Below, piece by piece: positions 18,414 through 25,991 of a stretch of 64,000 bases of DNA; position 1 is the stretch's first letter, and each line of letters starts with the position of its first letter. Both the position numbers and the translations under genes were made by a program. Origin of the DNA: Halobacillus ihumii. GTDB lineage: Bacteria > Bacillota > Bacilli > Bacillales > Halobacillaceae. The stretch covers positions 3,606,636 to 3,670,635 of the forward strand of contig NZ_CACVAO010000001.1 in NCBI RefSeq assembly GCF_902726645.1, written 5' to 3'. Under the pieces are notes generated by a model, which was given only the letters and a program-made list of their open reading frames with translations, was not told the origin of the DNA and ran no database searches.

Positions 18414-18625
18414 TCTTCCAGAATCGGGCGCGCGCGACAAGTTCTGTTATAAACGCTGTAAAGCGTGAAAAACAGGAAATTAATATAAAATAGTTTCAAC
18501 TTTACAACGGAGGATGGGAATGACGGAACCAGGTTTCCTGAAACCATCTATTTTCAGTCCTACTCAAACGAACGCATTTCCTGAATAAGGATTTGCGTCA
18601 TTTCTTGTGAAAAGGGCCAGTTTGT
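18414..18625 (+). repeat. Cassette-border hairpin repeat, copy B, interrupted
   Basis: The left arm TCTTCCAGAATCGGGCGC (18414-18431) and the right arm (from GAACGC at 18570 through GCGTCA to GGGCCAG at 18614) match copies C and D. About 120 bases of group II intron 5' sequence lie between them. This accounts for most of the 318-base gap before the next gene. Confidence 0.65.
18427..18550 (+). mobile_element. Group II intron 5' fragment
   Basis: It is homologous to 17291-17415: both share CGACAAGTTCTGTTATAAAC and GATGGGAATGACGGAACCA. It stops after GAAACCATCT, with no later domains. Confidence 0.75.
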
Positions 18626-18668
18626 TGCATTAACTTTGTGCTAAAATAAATTTAAAGGGGTGGTTCTT

Positions 18669-18944
18669 TTGAAAATATTAATTGAAGCAGCGGTAGTTAT
18701 AGTAATTAATTTGTTTGCTATTGTTCCTCTTATTTCCAAGACCGATGAGGAAGACATAGGAAAAAATATTAAGCACTTGAAAAAGCACCAATGGTTTCAA
18801 AACTTACTGAGTAACGAAGGGTATCGAGACTTAATTATTCACGACAACTATGTAAGGAACACTATAGGAAAATTCAATAGTGATAAGTTAGATAACAATT
18901 TTTTCAAAACCAAATATCAAAGGAAATTACAAAACACATTGTAG
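18669..18944 (+). CDS. Small membrane-anchored hypothetical protein
   Basis: A 91-residue protein. An N-terminal hydrophobic helix (ILIEAAVVIVINLFAIVPLI) is followed by a charged soluble part. TTG 18669 is preferred because AAAGGGGTGG lies just upstream. I do not recognise the family. It sits about 45 bases after border repeat B and directly ahead of the IS element. Confidence 0.55.
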   Translation: MKILIEAAVVIVINLFAIVPLISKTDEEDIGKNIKHLKKHQWFQNLLSNEGYRDLIIHDNYVRNTIGKFNSDKLDNNFFKTKYQRKLQNTL

Positions 18945-18950
18945 AAAAAA

Positions 18951-20331
18951 CACTAGCGTTGCATTAATATAGTCCAAAAATTCAGTAATCTCATATTTAG
19001 CTGTTAAAGTAAAAAAAGAGAACATCCACCTAAACAGGCGATTCTATCCATTTGGTATTTTTATACAGTTAAACTTGAGACAACAGCCATCGCGTCTGTA
19101 TCAAGGGACACTCCGGAGGGCTTCTTTCCATTCCTGACAAGACTGCCATATCAGGGCTTTCAACCTTCTAGCGACTTTTAATGGGCTTAACTTCGATTGA
19201 GTTTCCTGACTATGTAGAACCAGTAAACAGAACGTAATCAATGCGATATAAATCTGGTTTTGAGCGGCTTCCTCATCAAAGCTGAAAAAACGTTTGATTG
19301 TGACGTGTTGCTTGATCCATCGAAAGAAAAGTTCAATCTGCCAACGATTTCGATACATTTCAGCTAAGGTTTCAGCCGGTGTTTCCATATCATTGGTCGT
19401 AAGCCGAAGAAGATTATGCTTCGTATCCCAAACTTCGATGACTCTCATCTCGGCATCCATCATCTTTTGAAAAGATCCCAGCCGCACGACACGGTCCGAT
19501 TTAATACGAGGCGAGTCTTCGACTGGGCACGCTTCAACTTCTGTCACGACAGTGTTTTTCTTGATTCGGGTTAAGAATGTATACCCTTCCCGACAAAGCT
19601 CATCGAAGCGTTCAAAGTCCATGTAGCCGCGGTCAAACACATACATGACATCTTTCTCATCCATTAAGATGTCCAGTTGATTGTTATCGTGCTCAAGTGC
19701 TGGCGTGATGACCGCTTGATCAGGGAACTGGTGGTTATCATCCATAAAAACCAATCTCAAATGAAGTTTTACTCCAGACTTTGTGGTTCGAAAAGATGCC
19801 CAGGGAAATTGGTCCTTATTCAGTGTGATTGTCGAGGAATCTATCAAATAGAGAGGCTTTCCGAATTTAGTCGGACCAGATTTCCCTTTGATTCTCATAG
19901 ATAGTTCAGCGAAAATCGCTGCCAGAATGTCTGAATCGATGGCTCGATGCTTTCGTGATAACTGCGAGACACTAAGCGTTTCAAAACCCAGCTGAGCTTG
20001 AAGATTCTTATTAATCAGCGCATCTTCTAACGCCCGAAGGCTGTCTATTTCGTTTAAATGAGCGTAAATCATGAAATGGAGATAGGATTCAAACGAATAT
20101 TTTTTCGTATACCGGTCCATCTCTTGGATAGGGACAGCTAAATTTTCTAGATTCATTACGTTTACGTATTTACCAAATGACGTTTTTACGGTATTCTTGT
20201 CCATGTGAGAGTCCTTTATATTGGATTTGGACAGGAACCCCTGCGCCAACCATTATAAAGGATTTTTTTATGGATCTGAATTAGTTCTGAACATTCAGAT
20301 ATTATTTATGCAACACTAGTGTAGAAAAAAG
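18951..20331. mobile_element. IS4-family insertion sequence (IS4Bsu1-like)
   Basis: The element spans about 18959-20323 (1365 bp). Its ends are inverted: TTGCATTAATA on the left matches the complement of the right end TATTATTTATGCAA with few changes. It is flanked by CACTAGCG (18951-18958) and CACTAGTG (20324-20331), a 7-of-8 match that looks like a target duplication with one later mutation. The transposase is intact. Confidence 0.8.
19101..20204 (-). CDS. IS4-family transposase
   Basis: A 367-residue DDE transposase. The first Asp is in YLIDSSTITL, the second in YVFDRGYMDFERF, and the Glu in YRNRWQIELFFRWIKQH, the IS4 family Y-(2)-R-(3)-E-(6)-K signature. The ATG at 20204 has AAAGGA upstream. 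The length is near the usual 370-380 residues and no frameshift is seen, so the gene may be active. Confidence 0.93.
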   Translation of the reverse strand: MDKNTVKTSFGKYVNVMNLENLAVPIQEMDRYTKKYSFESYLHFMIYAHLNEIDSLRALEDALINKNLQAQLGFETLSVSQLSRKHRAIDSDILAAIFAELSMRIKGKSGPTKFGKPLYLIDSSTITLNKDQFPWASFRTTKSGVKLHLRLVFMDDNHQFPDQAVITPALEHDNNQLDILMDEKDVMYVFDRGYMDFERFDELCREGYTFLTRIKKNTVVTEVEACPVEDSPRIKSDRVVRLGSFQKMMDAEMRVIEVWDTKHNLLRLTTNDMETPAETLAEMYRNRWQIELFFRWIKQHVTIKRFFSFDEEAAQNQIYIALITFCLLVLHSQETQSKLSPLKVARRLKALIWQSCQEWKEALRSVP

Positions 20332-20380
20332 ACAGATCAGTTAGTTTAAACAATACCAACTAATATTAGATTAATTATTA

Positions 20381-20446
20381 TTCCAGAAAAGGGCGCTTTT
20401 CTTTAATAAAGATCAGCGTCTAAATTTCGTTTGTAGGGCCATTTTG
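20381..20446 (+). repeat. Cassette-border hairpin repeat, copy C
   Basis: This is the cleanest copy. TTCCAG is followed by AAAAGGGCGCTTTTC, a short centre AATAAAGAT, then GCGTC and TTGTAGGGCCATTTTG. The two halves form an imperfect hairpin. The next gene starts 35 bases later. Confidence 0.75.
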
Positions 20447-20480
20447 CGTAATAGAACATAAAACTTTTAAGGGTGATAAA

Positions 20481-20672
20481 ATGGGCAGAGATAACGAAAC
20501 ACCTGAAGAAAGAAGAGAGAGGCTAAGACAAAAAGAATTAAACAATCCTTCCAGTAGTATACGCGGGAGCATTCTTTCTGATTTAGTCGGTGGTTTAGGA
20601 TGGAAAGGTACTGGAATACTTAATCTGGTATTAATATTAGCTGTTATAATATATGCCATTTTCTTTCGTTAA
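20481..20672 (+). CDS. DUF6366-type small membrane protein
   Basis: A 63-residue protein with a basic head (ETPEERRERLRQKEL), the motif SDLVGGLGWKGTG and a C-terminal helix (ILNLVLILAVIIYAIFF). This pattern matches DUF6366 proteins scattered through Bacillaceae. The function is unknown. A ribosome site AAGGGTG precedes the ATG. Confidence 0.8.
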   Translation: MGRDNETPEERRERLRQKELNNPSSSIRGSILSDLVGGLGWKGTGILNLVLILAVIIYAIFFR

Positions 20673-20786
20673 AGGGGTGCGATTGTTCAATATGGACAAT
20701 CGCTTTTTCACTAACGAGGCAGGGTTGTTGAGCAATAGGGATTTGTTTAAGAGTGTCTTATTTGTTAATAAGGGGAGGGATTATAA

Positions 20787-21581
20787 ATGTCAAACGACAG
20801 GAACGAAGAAAAGCTAGCAGGAGGGAATGTATCAAACGTATATCGTTCGGAAGATACTGTTCGACGAGAATTAAAGCCTGATAGTGTTAGAATTCATAAA
20901 TTATTGCAGCATTTGGAAAGCAAAGGTTTTGATTATGCACCGAAGTTTTTAGGTGTTGATGAAAAAAATAGAGAGATATTGTCATTTATTGAAGGAGAAG
21001 CTGGTAATTATCCTTTGAAAAAATATATGTGGTCTAATGATGTTTTAAAAGAAATAGCAAATATGCTTCGTCTTTATCATGATGCAGTTAGTGATTTTCC
21101 ATCATTAAGTGAATGGAACCCAATTGACAATACTCCAAATAACATAGAGGTTTTATGTCATAATGATTTTGCCATATACAATATTATTTTTAATAAAGAA
21201 AAGCCTGTAGGTATTATTGACTTTGATGTTGCTGCTCCTGGTCCAAGACTTTGGGATATAGCTTACACCCTTTACACATGTATTCCTTTAAGTAGATTTT
21301 ATTATACCGAAACAGGTGAGGCAGTTTATTATAATCCTGTACATGATGCTGAACGGATTAAAAAAAGAGTTAAATTGTTCTTTGATTCCTATTCTAATGA
21401 AGGAATGGAAGAGGGTTATTTAGAAATGGTATTGTTGCGATTAGAAGGATTATGTAAATATATGAGAAGAAAAGCCAATGAAAGGGACAGTGCTTTTCAA
21501 AAAATGATAGACGAGGGAAATCTTGAACATTATGAAAAGGAAGTTAAATTCATTCGTGAACATGGAAATGAGTGGATTTAA
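20787..21581 (+). CDS. Aminoglycoside phosphotransferase (APH)-like kinase
   Basis: A 264-residue protein with a kinase-like fold. The catalytic loop is CHNDFAIYNIIF and the metal motif is GIIDFDVAAPGPRLWDIAY. The N-lobe contains GGNVSNVYR, a nucleotide loop. APH relatives phosphorylate small hydroxyl substrates including antibiotics, but many chromosomal members act on other metabolites, so drug resistance should not be assumed. The A+T-rich codon use resembles the rest of the island. Confidence 0.85.
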   Translation: MSNDRNEEKLAGGNVSNVYRSEDTVRRELKPDSVRIHKLLQHLESKGFDYAPKFLGVDEKNREILSFIEGEAGNYPLKKYMWSNDVLKEIANMLRLYHDAVSDFPSLSEWNPIDNTPNNIEVLCHNDFAIYNIIFNKEKPVGIIDFDVAAPGPRLWDIAYTLYTCIPLSRFYYTETGEAVYYNPVHDAERIKKRVKLFFDSYSNEGMEEGYLEMVLLRLEGLCKYMRRKANERDSAFQKMIDEGNLEHYEKEVKFIREHGNEWI

Positions 21582-21643
21582 TCGGAAGGGTCGTTGAATT
21601 AAGGGGGCTAGATTGAAGGGTTATCTAATATCTCGATTTCAAG

Positions 21644-21712
21644 TCTTCCAGTATTGGGGCACGATTCTGAAATAATGAATTGTGCTCATTCTTTATGTAT
21701 AGGGCCATATAA
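21644..21712 (+). repeat. Cassette-border hairpin repeat, copy D
   Basis: TCTTCCAG is followed by GGGGCACGATTC, a short centre, then GAATTGTGCTC and TGTATAGGGCCATAT. The GCACGATTC/GAATTGTGC arms pair with one G-T. Homology to copy B continues past the repeat (TTACACTTGGTAGCTAAATT against TTAACTTTGTGCTAAAAT). Confidence 0.72.
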
Positions 21713-21791
21713 TTGAATTACACTTGGTAGCTAAATTGGTTATTTATGTTAAAGTGAGGGTGCTTCATATTGTCATCAATTCAAAGGAGTG

Positions 21792-22160
21792 ATGGTAATC
21801 ACATTTTCACTAATATTTGGTGTAGTTGTAGGAGCGATTATATTTTTGACGTTCGTTATTCCCGCAATTATGGCTGTTAAAAGGAATGAGAAGGGGGCAG
21901 CACCTCGAAAAATTTCATACGGAGTTTTGGGACTGCTGGTTATTAATTGGTTGCTTTTCTTAACTGGGTCTTACGCTTTACTACCTTTGAACATAGCAGA
22001 GCGAATCTTTACTCCTGTATGGTTGGTCTTATGTGTGGCGGGGGTATTTGTAGCTGCTTATGAATTTAAAAATAACAAAGGTTTTGCCATACCTGTTGCT
22101 GGTTTAACAACCATCAGTTTCTTATTTAGCATTCTTGCTAGCGGAATCTCTAAAATGTAA
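21792..22160 (+). CDS. Hypothetical four-helix membrane protein
   Basis: A protein of about 122 residues with four hydrophobic segments and a basic first loop (KRNEKGAAPRK). I do not recognise the family. The ribosome site AAAGGAG (21783-21789) is only two bases from the ATG at 21792. The ideal distance of eight bases falls on ATC 21798, so the true start is uncertain. Confidence 0.7.
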   Translation: MVITFSLIFGVVVGAIIFLTFVIPAIMAVKRNEKGAAPRKISYGVLGLLVINWLLFLTGSYALLPLNIAERIFTPVWLVLCVAGVFVAAYEFKNNKGFAIPVAGLTTISFLFSILASGISKM

Positions 22161-22186
22161 ATCAGAGAATTGGAGGATGTTATTTA

Positions 22187-22717
22187 ATGGAAAAAACCAA
22201 GAAATACTTTAAGCCTTTGATGTTGTTAGGAATTATACTAGTAGTTGTAGGTTGTACAAACTCCGAAGAGACGGGAAATAGTTCAGAGAAAAGCGAAGGC
22301 GAGCAAAATGTTCGGACTGTTATAGAAAAGTTATTTACTGGACCCAACAAGGAACAGGAAAGGATGTTGGACTACTCTAACGAAGATTTTGAAAAGTTTG
22401 CCAAGAGTGTTTCTGAGTATCGAAAAACTTTTAAACCCTATTTAAGCGAAAATTTTTTTGAGAGTTTTGTAAACCTTGCTGGGCCATTGAGGTTCTTATC
22501 CATGGCACATCCTAATTATGAGTTGAAAGTTGATGATATAAAGATTGAAGAAAAAGAAAATTATTACGAGTTCACTGTGAAAGTGTCCTATACGAATAGT
22601 AAAAGTAATCAAAGTAAAACGAAGAAGGTTAAGGGTCACGCACAGACTAATGAAGAAGGTAAAGTCACAAGCATTAATTATATTAATGCTGAAGAGTTTC
22701 GCACCGCATTGGATTAA
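22187..22717 (+). CDS. Lipoprotein of unknown function
   Basis: A 176-residue protein with a lipoprotein signal (lipobox VVVGC, Cys near residue 23) and a low-complexity linker SSEKSEGEQ. The extracellular part carries a short beta-rich domain (YYEFTVKVSYTNSKSNQSK). It should be anchored to the outer face of the membrane. It starts 26 bases after the membrane protein gene and precedes two small genes. Confidence 0.8.
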   Translation: MEKTKKYFKPLMLLGIILVVVGCTNSEETGNSSEKSEGEQNVRTVIEKLFTGPNKEQERMLDYSNEDFEKFAKSVSEYRKTFKPYLSENFFESFVNLAGPLRFLSMAHPNYELKVDDIKIEEKENYYEFTVKVSYTNSKSNQSKTKKVKGHAQTNEEGKVTSINYINAEEFRTALD

Positions 22718-22733
22718 GGAAAGGAAAGTTAAT

Positions 22734-22844
22734 ATGAACGGGCGTAATAATGGAATAAAGGAGCAGCATGAATATATAAGTCGAAGTAGGCAATTAAAGG
22801 AACAAAGCGGTGGCTTGAATTCTTTATTAGGAGGCATCATATGA
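22734..22844 (+). CDS. Candidate 36-residue peptide, translationally coupled
   Basis: ATG 22734 is preceded by AAGGAAAGGAAAG. The peptide (MNGRNNGIKEQHEYISRSR...) is hydrophilic with a short Gly/Leu end. Its stop TGA overlaps the ATG of the next gene (ATGA), a sign of translational coupling. No family is recognised. Confidence 0.55.
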   Translation: MNGRNNGIKEQHEYISRSRQLKEQSGGLNSLLGGII

Positions 22845-23050
22845 ATTTGAAAAAACGGATTGTTTTAAGCCTTGCCTCTGCTGCTCTTATGGCTGTCTTC
22901 TCGTTATTACTAAGCACACTAATTAACGATGAGGGAATACAAGTTGATCATTTAATAGGGAGTAGTATAGCAGGGGTTATCATAGGTTTTTGGATCATAC
23001 CAAGAACTTTGAAGAACTCCCAAGAAAATCATAATGATAGATCTCCCTGA
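22841..23050 (+). CDS. Small two-helix membrane protein
   Basis: A 69-residue protein with two hydrophobic helices (IVLSLASAALMAVFSLLLST and IGSSIAGVIIGFWII) and a polar tail. Its ATG overlaps the stop of the preceding short gene, and TTAGGAGG lies 6 bases upstream. The function is unknown. Confidence 0.68.
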   Translation: MNLKKRIVLSLASAALMAVFSLLLSTLINDEGIQVDHLIGSSIAGVIIGFWIIPRTLKNSQENHNDRSP

Positions 23051-23124
23051 AAAGTGGCGAGTGTTGAGGTAATCATATTTATTGATAAGCAAAGGATTTC
23101 TCGTCATAAACAATTCGGTGCCTT
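23048..23124 (+). repeat. Possible divergent cassette-border repeat, copy F
   Basis: GTGGCGAG...AAGGATTTCTCGTCAT...GGTGCC resembles copy B (AAGGATTTGCGTCAT...GGGCCA) but is clearly diverged. A short gene candidate follows. Confidence 0.35.
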
Positions 23125-23157
23125 TTTACAAAATTGTTAACGTGAGGGTGAATTGTT

Positions 23158-23244
23158 TTGATTAGCCTCTTGGAAACCTTTAGGGGTATCTTAAAAGGGA
23201 GTCATAAGGGAGGAGTGCTCTTCCCAGGTCACAAAACCGGGTAG
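23158..23244 (+). CDS. Candidate 28-residue peptide
   Basis: TTG 23158 has GAGGGTG about eight bases upstream. It encodes MISLLETFRGILKGSHKGG and eight or nine more residues. It may be a remnant of a longer gene. The evidence is weak. Confidence 0.25.
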   Translation: MISLLETFRGILKGSHKGGVLFPGHKTG

Positions 23245-23274
23245 TAAAGTAAGTAGTTTTAAGAGGTGAGATAA

Positions 23275-23709
23275 ATCAAATATAAGGTAAGACCGCAAAG
23301 GCTGTCACTTCTTACTATTTTCATTATCGTGATGTTATGGAATATATTGGAAGGTTGTTATGGAGGTTCTTTATTACTATTTTTATTAGTTTTACTATTA
23401 GCTGTAAGTATAGCTTCTATTCGGTTTGAATTTGAAATACAGCAAGACCATTTAGTATATCAAATAATGTTCCTCAAAAAAACTATCATGAAAAAGGAAC
23501 TTTATCCCAGTCAAATAAATCAATTAAAATTTACACGAGTCGGCTGGTCTCATAAAGCTGCCTTTATAAAAGTAAATAAAGGAATCCACATTCCATTAGC
23601 TGTCCTCGAACCCCGCAAAGCGTATGACCATTTAATTGAGTTTGGTGAGGATAACGATATAACAATCTATAAAACGAAAGACTATGAAATTCTAGAAAGA
23701 ATGAACTGA
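23275..23709 (+). CDS. Membrane protein with PH-like domain; apparent ATC start
   Basis: From ATC 23275 the product has 144 residues: a basic start (KYKVRPQRL), two hydrophobic helices, then a bacterial PH-like beta domain (FEFEIQQDHLVYQIMFLKKTIMKKELY). AAGAGGTGAG lies just upstream, and an in-frame TAA sits directly before the ATC, so no earlier start exists. The next start codon, GTG 23329, would cut into the first helix. The function is unknown. Confidence 0.65.
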   Translation: MKYKVRPQRLSLLTIFIIVMLWNILEGCYGGSLLLFLLVLLLAVSIASIRFEFEIQQDHLVYQIMFLKKTIMKKELYPSQINQLKFTRVGWSHKAAFIKVNKGIHIPLAVLEPRKAYDHLIEFGEDNDITIYKTKDYEILERMN

Positions 23710-23761
23710 TATTGTTATACAACTTTCGGTCAGAAGTTTCACTTAGAAGGATGCAGCTGAA

Positions 23762-23793
23762 AAACTCAGAAGCTGAACCAGGCTTCTGAGTTT
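23762..23793 (-). terminator. rpsN hairpin terminator
   Basis: CTCAGAAGC pairs with GCTTCTGAG, extended by AAA/TTT, directly after the rpsN stop. Confidence 0.85.
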
Positions 23794-23794
23794 A

Positions 23795-24064
23795 TTACCA
23801 ACTGGCTTTTTTGACACCAGGAAGCTGACCTTTATGGGCAAGTTCACGAAACTTAATTCTCGATAGTCCAAACTGTCTCATATACCCATGAGGTCTTCCT
23901 GTAACAGCACAGCGATTATGAAGGCGAGTGGGGGAAGAATCTCTTGGTAGTTTGCGCAATGCTTCGTAATCCCCTTCAGCTTTAAGCTGCTGCCGTACTT
24001 CTTTATACTTTTCATACGTCACTTGACGTTTGCGTTCTTTTTGTACCATAGCTTGTTTAGCCAA
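23795..24064 (-). CDS. rpsN: Ribosomal protein S14, zinc-independent paralogue
   Basis: An 89-residue S14 protein. The CxxC pairs of the zinc form are absent: only one Cys remains in [13 protein letters not shown]. This is the long C-minus paralogue used by bacilli to replace zinc-bearing S14 when zinc is scarce. The start is TTG ([11 protein letters not shown]) with AAAGGAG eight bases upstream. A near-perfect Zur box directly upstream fits zinc-dependent repression. Confidence 0.95.
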   Translation of the reverse strand: MAKQAMVQKERKRQVTYEKYKEVRQQLKAEGDYEALRKLPRDSSPTRLHNRCAVTGRPHGYMRQFGLSRIKFRELAHKGQLPGVKKASW

Positions 24065-24083
24065 TGACCATTCTCCTTTTTTT

Positions 24084-24104
24084 AAATAGTAATTATTACG
24101 ATTT
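24084..24104. promoter_or_regulatory. Zur box
   Basis: The 21-base palindrome has halves AAATAGTAAT and ATTACGATTT. It matches the B. subtilis Zur consensus at all but one position and sits about 20 bases ahead of the rpsN start. Confidence 0.88.
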
Positions 24105-24169
24105 AAATTTTATGACTTTATTCTATTTTTGTCAAATAGAGGAGCTGTTTGCCTGGATTGTCATAGTCA

Positions 24170-24198
24170 TTGATAGAATCTTGAGATTGCTTTATAAT
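24170..24198 (+). promoter_or_regulatory. Sigma-A promoter of thiT
   Basis: TTGATA and TATAAT are separated by 17 bases, about 35 bases ahead of the riboswitch. Confidence 0.75.
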
Positions 24199-24229
24199 AG
24201 ACTCATAGCAAAAAGAGCGAATGAATATA

Positions 24230-24322
24230 AGCCTTCAAGGGGAGCTTTATGCTGAGAGTGAACAGACTTGTTCAGACCCTTCGAACCTGTCAGTTAATAC
24301 TGACGTAGGGATGGTGGCTTTT
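24230..24322 (+). ncRNA. TPP riboswitch (THI element)
   Basis: The conserved blocks GGGGAGC, CTGAGAG, GACCCTTCGAACCTG and ACTGACGTAGGGA are all present in order. Thiamine pyrophosphate should bind here and favour the downstream terminator, shutting off thiT. Confidence 0.95.
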
Positions 24323-24326
24323 TTGA

Positions 24327-24381
24327 TGGCGATGCAACGGGACTCCTCCATCAGGAAGCTTCCCTGTGGCATCGCTTTTTT
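24327..24381 (+). terminator. Riboswitch expression-platform terminator
   Basis: GCGATGC...CGGGA pairs with TCCCTG...GGCATCGC, followed by TTTTTTG, just before the thiT ribosome site. Confidence 0.85.
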
Positions 24382-24405
24382 GTGTGGAAAAAAGGAGGTA
24401 AAGTG

Positions 24406-24978
24406 ATGCGAAGTAAACGTGTGTTGTTTCTAGTTGAGGTAGCGATATTCTCGGCATTGGCCATCTTACTTGATATTATTCCATTTCTTTCATTTAAACT
24501 TTGGGCCCAGGGAGGCTCAGTTTCGTTTGCGATGGTTCCCGTATTTATCATGGCGTTCAGATGGGGACTCGGCGGCGGCGTATTGACAGGGCTGCTGCTC
24601 GGTTTCTATCAAATTTTATTAGGGGCTTATATTTTGACACCGCTGCAAACGTTTCTTGATTATTTTGTAGCGTTTGGTGTGATTGGGCTTGCTGGACTAT
24701 TTGCCAAGCCGGTATGGGAGGCAGCTCGCTCGAGAAAGATTAAGAAATTGGCAGTCTGGATTATATTAGGCGCTTTTATCGGCAGTTTGTTCCGCTTCTT
24801 CGGACACTTTGTAGCAGGGATTGTCTTTTATGGAGAGTTTGCCCCAGAAGGTCAGCCAGTTTGGTTGTACTCTTTAGTTTATAATGGTGGATATATGCTG
24901 CCAGCGTTTATCGTGAGTGCGATTGTATTATGTCTGCTGTTCTCACAGCGGCCGACTTTACTGCTCAATCGTTCGTAA
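24406..24978 (+). CDS. thiT: Thiamine ECF transporter substrate-binding subunit ThiT
   Basis: A 190-residue membrane protein with six helices. It shows the ThiT features KLWAQGGSVSFAMVPVFIMAFRWG near helix 2 and GAFIGSLFRFFGHFVAG later. It binds thiamine and works with the shared EcfA/A'/T energising module, encoded elsewhere. The ATG at 24406 has AAAGGAGG upstream. Control by the TPP riboswitch confirms the role. Confidence 0.95.
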   Translation: MRSKRVLFLVEVAIFSALAILLDIIPFLSFKLWAQGGSVSFAMVPVFIMAFRWGLGGGVLTGLLLGFYQILLGAYILTPLQTFLDYFVAFGVIGLAGLFAKPVWEAARSRKIKKLAVWIILGAFIGSLFRFFGHFVAGIVFYGEFAPEGQPVWLYSLVYNGGYMLPAFIVSAIVLCLLFSQRPTLLLNRS

Positions 24979-24984
24979 ACCAGG

Positions 24985-25026
24985 AACCTATTTTCACAGC
25001 TTCGCGCTATGAAAATAGGTTTTTTC
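24985..25026 (+). terminator. Hairpin terminator
   Basis: A 12-bp stem AACCTATTTTCA with its complement is followed by a T-run. Confidence 0.88.
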
Positions 25027-25103
25027 TTTTCTCCAGTAAAAATAGAAAGGAAAATCGTTAAAAAAGGTCGAATAAATGTATAGTAGGAAGGGAGTAGAGG
25101 ACG

Positions 25104-25973
25104 ATGAACGAATCAAACATTATTGCAACGTATTCTATTGTAGGATTTGATCCAGAAACAGAAGAACTAGGGGTTGCCGTTCAATCGAAATTCTTAGGCG
25201 TCGGAGCTGTCGTCCCATGGGCAAAGGCCGGAGTTGGTGCGGTTGCCACACAAGCTTTTGCCAATCCTGCTTATGGTCCCGAGGGGTTGGAGCTGCTCAG
25301 CAAAGGATTGACCGCTCAGGAAACTGTCGACCAATTAATCGCTGGAGACGCAGGTGCACCAGACCGTCAACTTGGAATTGTAGATGCGAAAGGCAGAGCG
25401 GCCTCGTATACGGGGAATCGCTGTTATGACTGGGCTGGGGGAGTCACTGGTGAACATTATACTGCCCAAGGTAATATTTTAGTCAATGAAGCCACTGTCA
25501 CTGAAATGGGGCGGGCTTTTGAAACGAGCACAGGTTCGTTAGCAGACCGTTTGTTAAAAGGGCTTGAAGCCGCTGAACAAGCTGGCGGTGATAGTAGAGG
25601 AAGACAGTCAGCCGCGATTTATGTCGTGAAGGAAAAGGGTGGTTACGGTGGACTAAGTGATGTCTTTGTCGATTTACGAGTCGATGATCACCCTGAACCA
25701 GTTCAGGAATTATCTCGTATTTACAAGCTTCAACAGCTTTATTTTGGGGAATCAAAACAGGAGAATATTAAGGCGCTTGAAGGGGAATTGAAAAATAAGG
25801 TCGTTCATCATTTGTATCGGACTGGGTTTTTATCGAACAACGATCCTGATTCAGATGATCTCCACCATTCGCTTACAACGTTTTTGCATAGGGAGAATTT
25901 TGAAGCCCGCGAGCAGGAACGTGGGTTCATAGATCTTGAAGTCTATCATTTTCTAGAACAAATGGTTGTATAA
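25104..25973 (+). CDS. DUF1028 family protein (Ntn-hydrolase-like)
   Basis: A 289-residue protein. The DUF1028 N-terminus ATYSIVGFDPETEELGVAVQSK is followed by GAVATQAFANPAYGPEGL and ASYTGNRCYDWAGGV. The domain is related to Ntn-hydrolases such as proteasome subunits, but no reaction is established. The C-terminal 70 residues are an added helical region. The Spo0M gene follows 18 bases later, so the two may be co-transcribed. Confidence 0.88.
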   Translation: MNESNIIATYSIVGFDPETEELGVAVQSKFLGVGAVVPWAKAGVGAVATQAFANPAYGPEGLELLSKGLTAQETVDQLIAGDAGAPDRQLGIVDAKGRAASYTGNRCYDWAGGVTGEHYTAQGNILVNEATVTEMGRAFETSTGSLADRLLKGLEAAEQAGGDSRGRQSAAIYVVKEKGGYGGLSDVFVDLRVDDHPEPVQELSRIYKLQQLYFGESKQENIKALEGELKNKVVHHLYRTGFLSNNDPDSDDLHHSLTTFLHRENFEAREQERGFIDLEVYHFLEQMVV

Positions 25974-25991
25974 AAAGAAAGGGGAATAGAG

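Noticed and set aside
20787..21581. Calling the APH-like protein an antibiotic-resistance gene
   Set aside because: The kinase motifs are clear, but nothing in the sequence shows an aminoglycoside substrate.
24064..24400. Short plus-strand frames across the thiT leader
   Set aside because: The region is fully explained by the Zur box, promoter, TPP riboswitch and its terminator.
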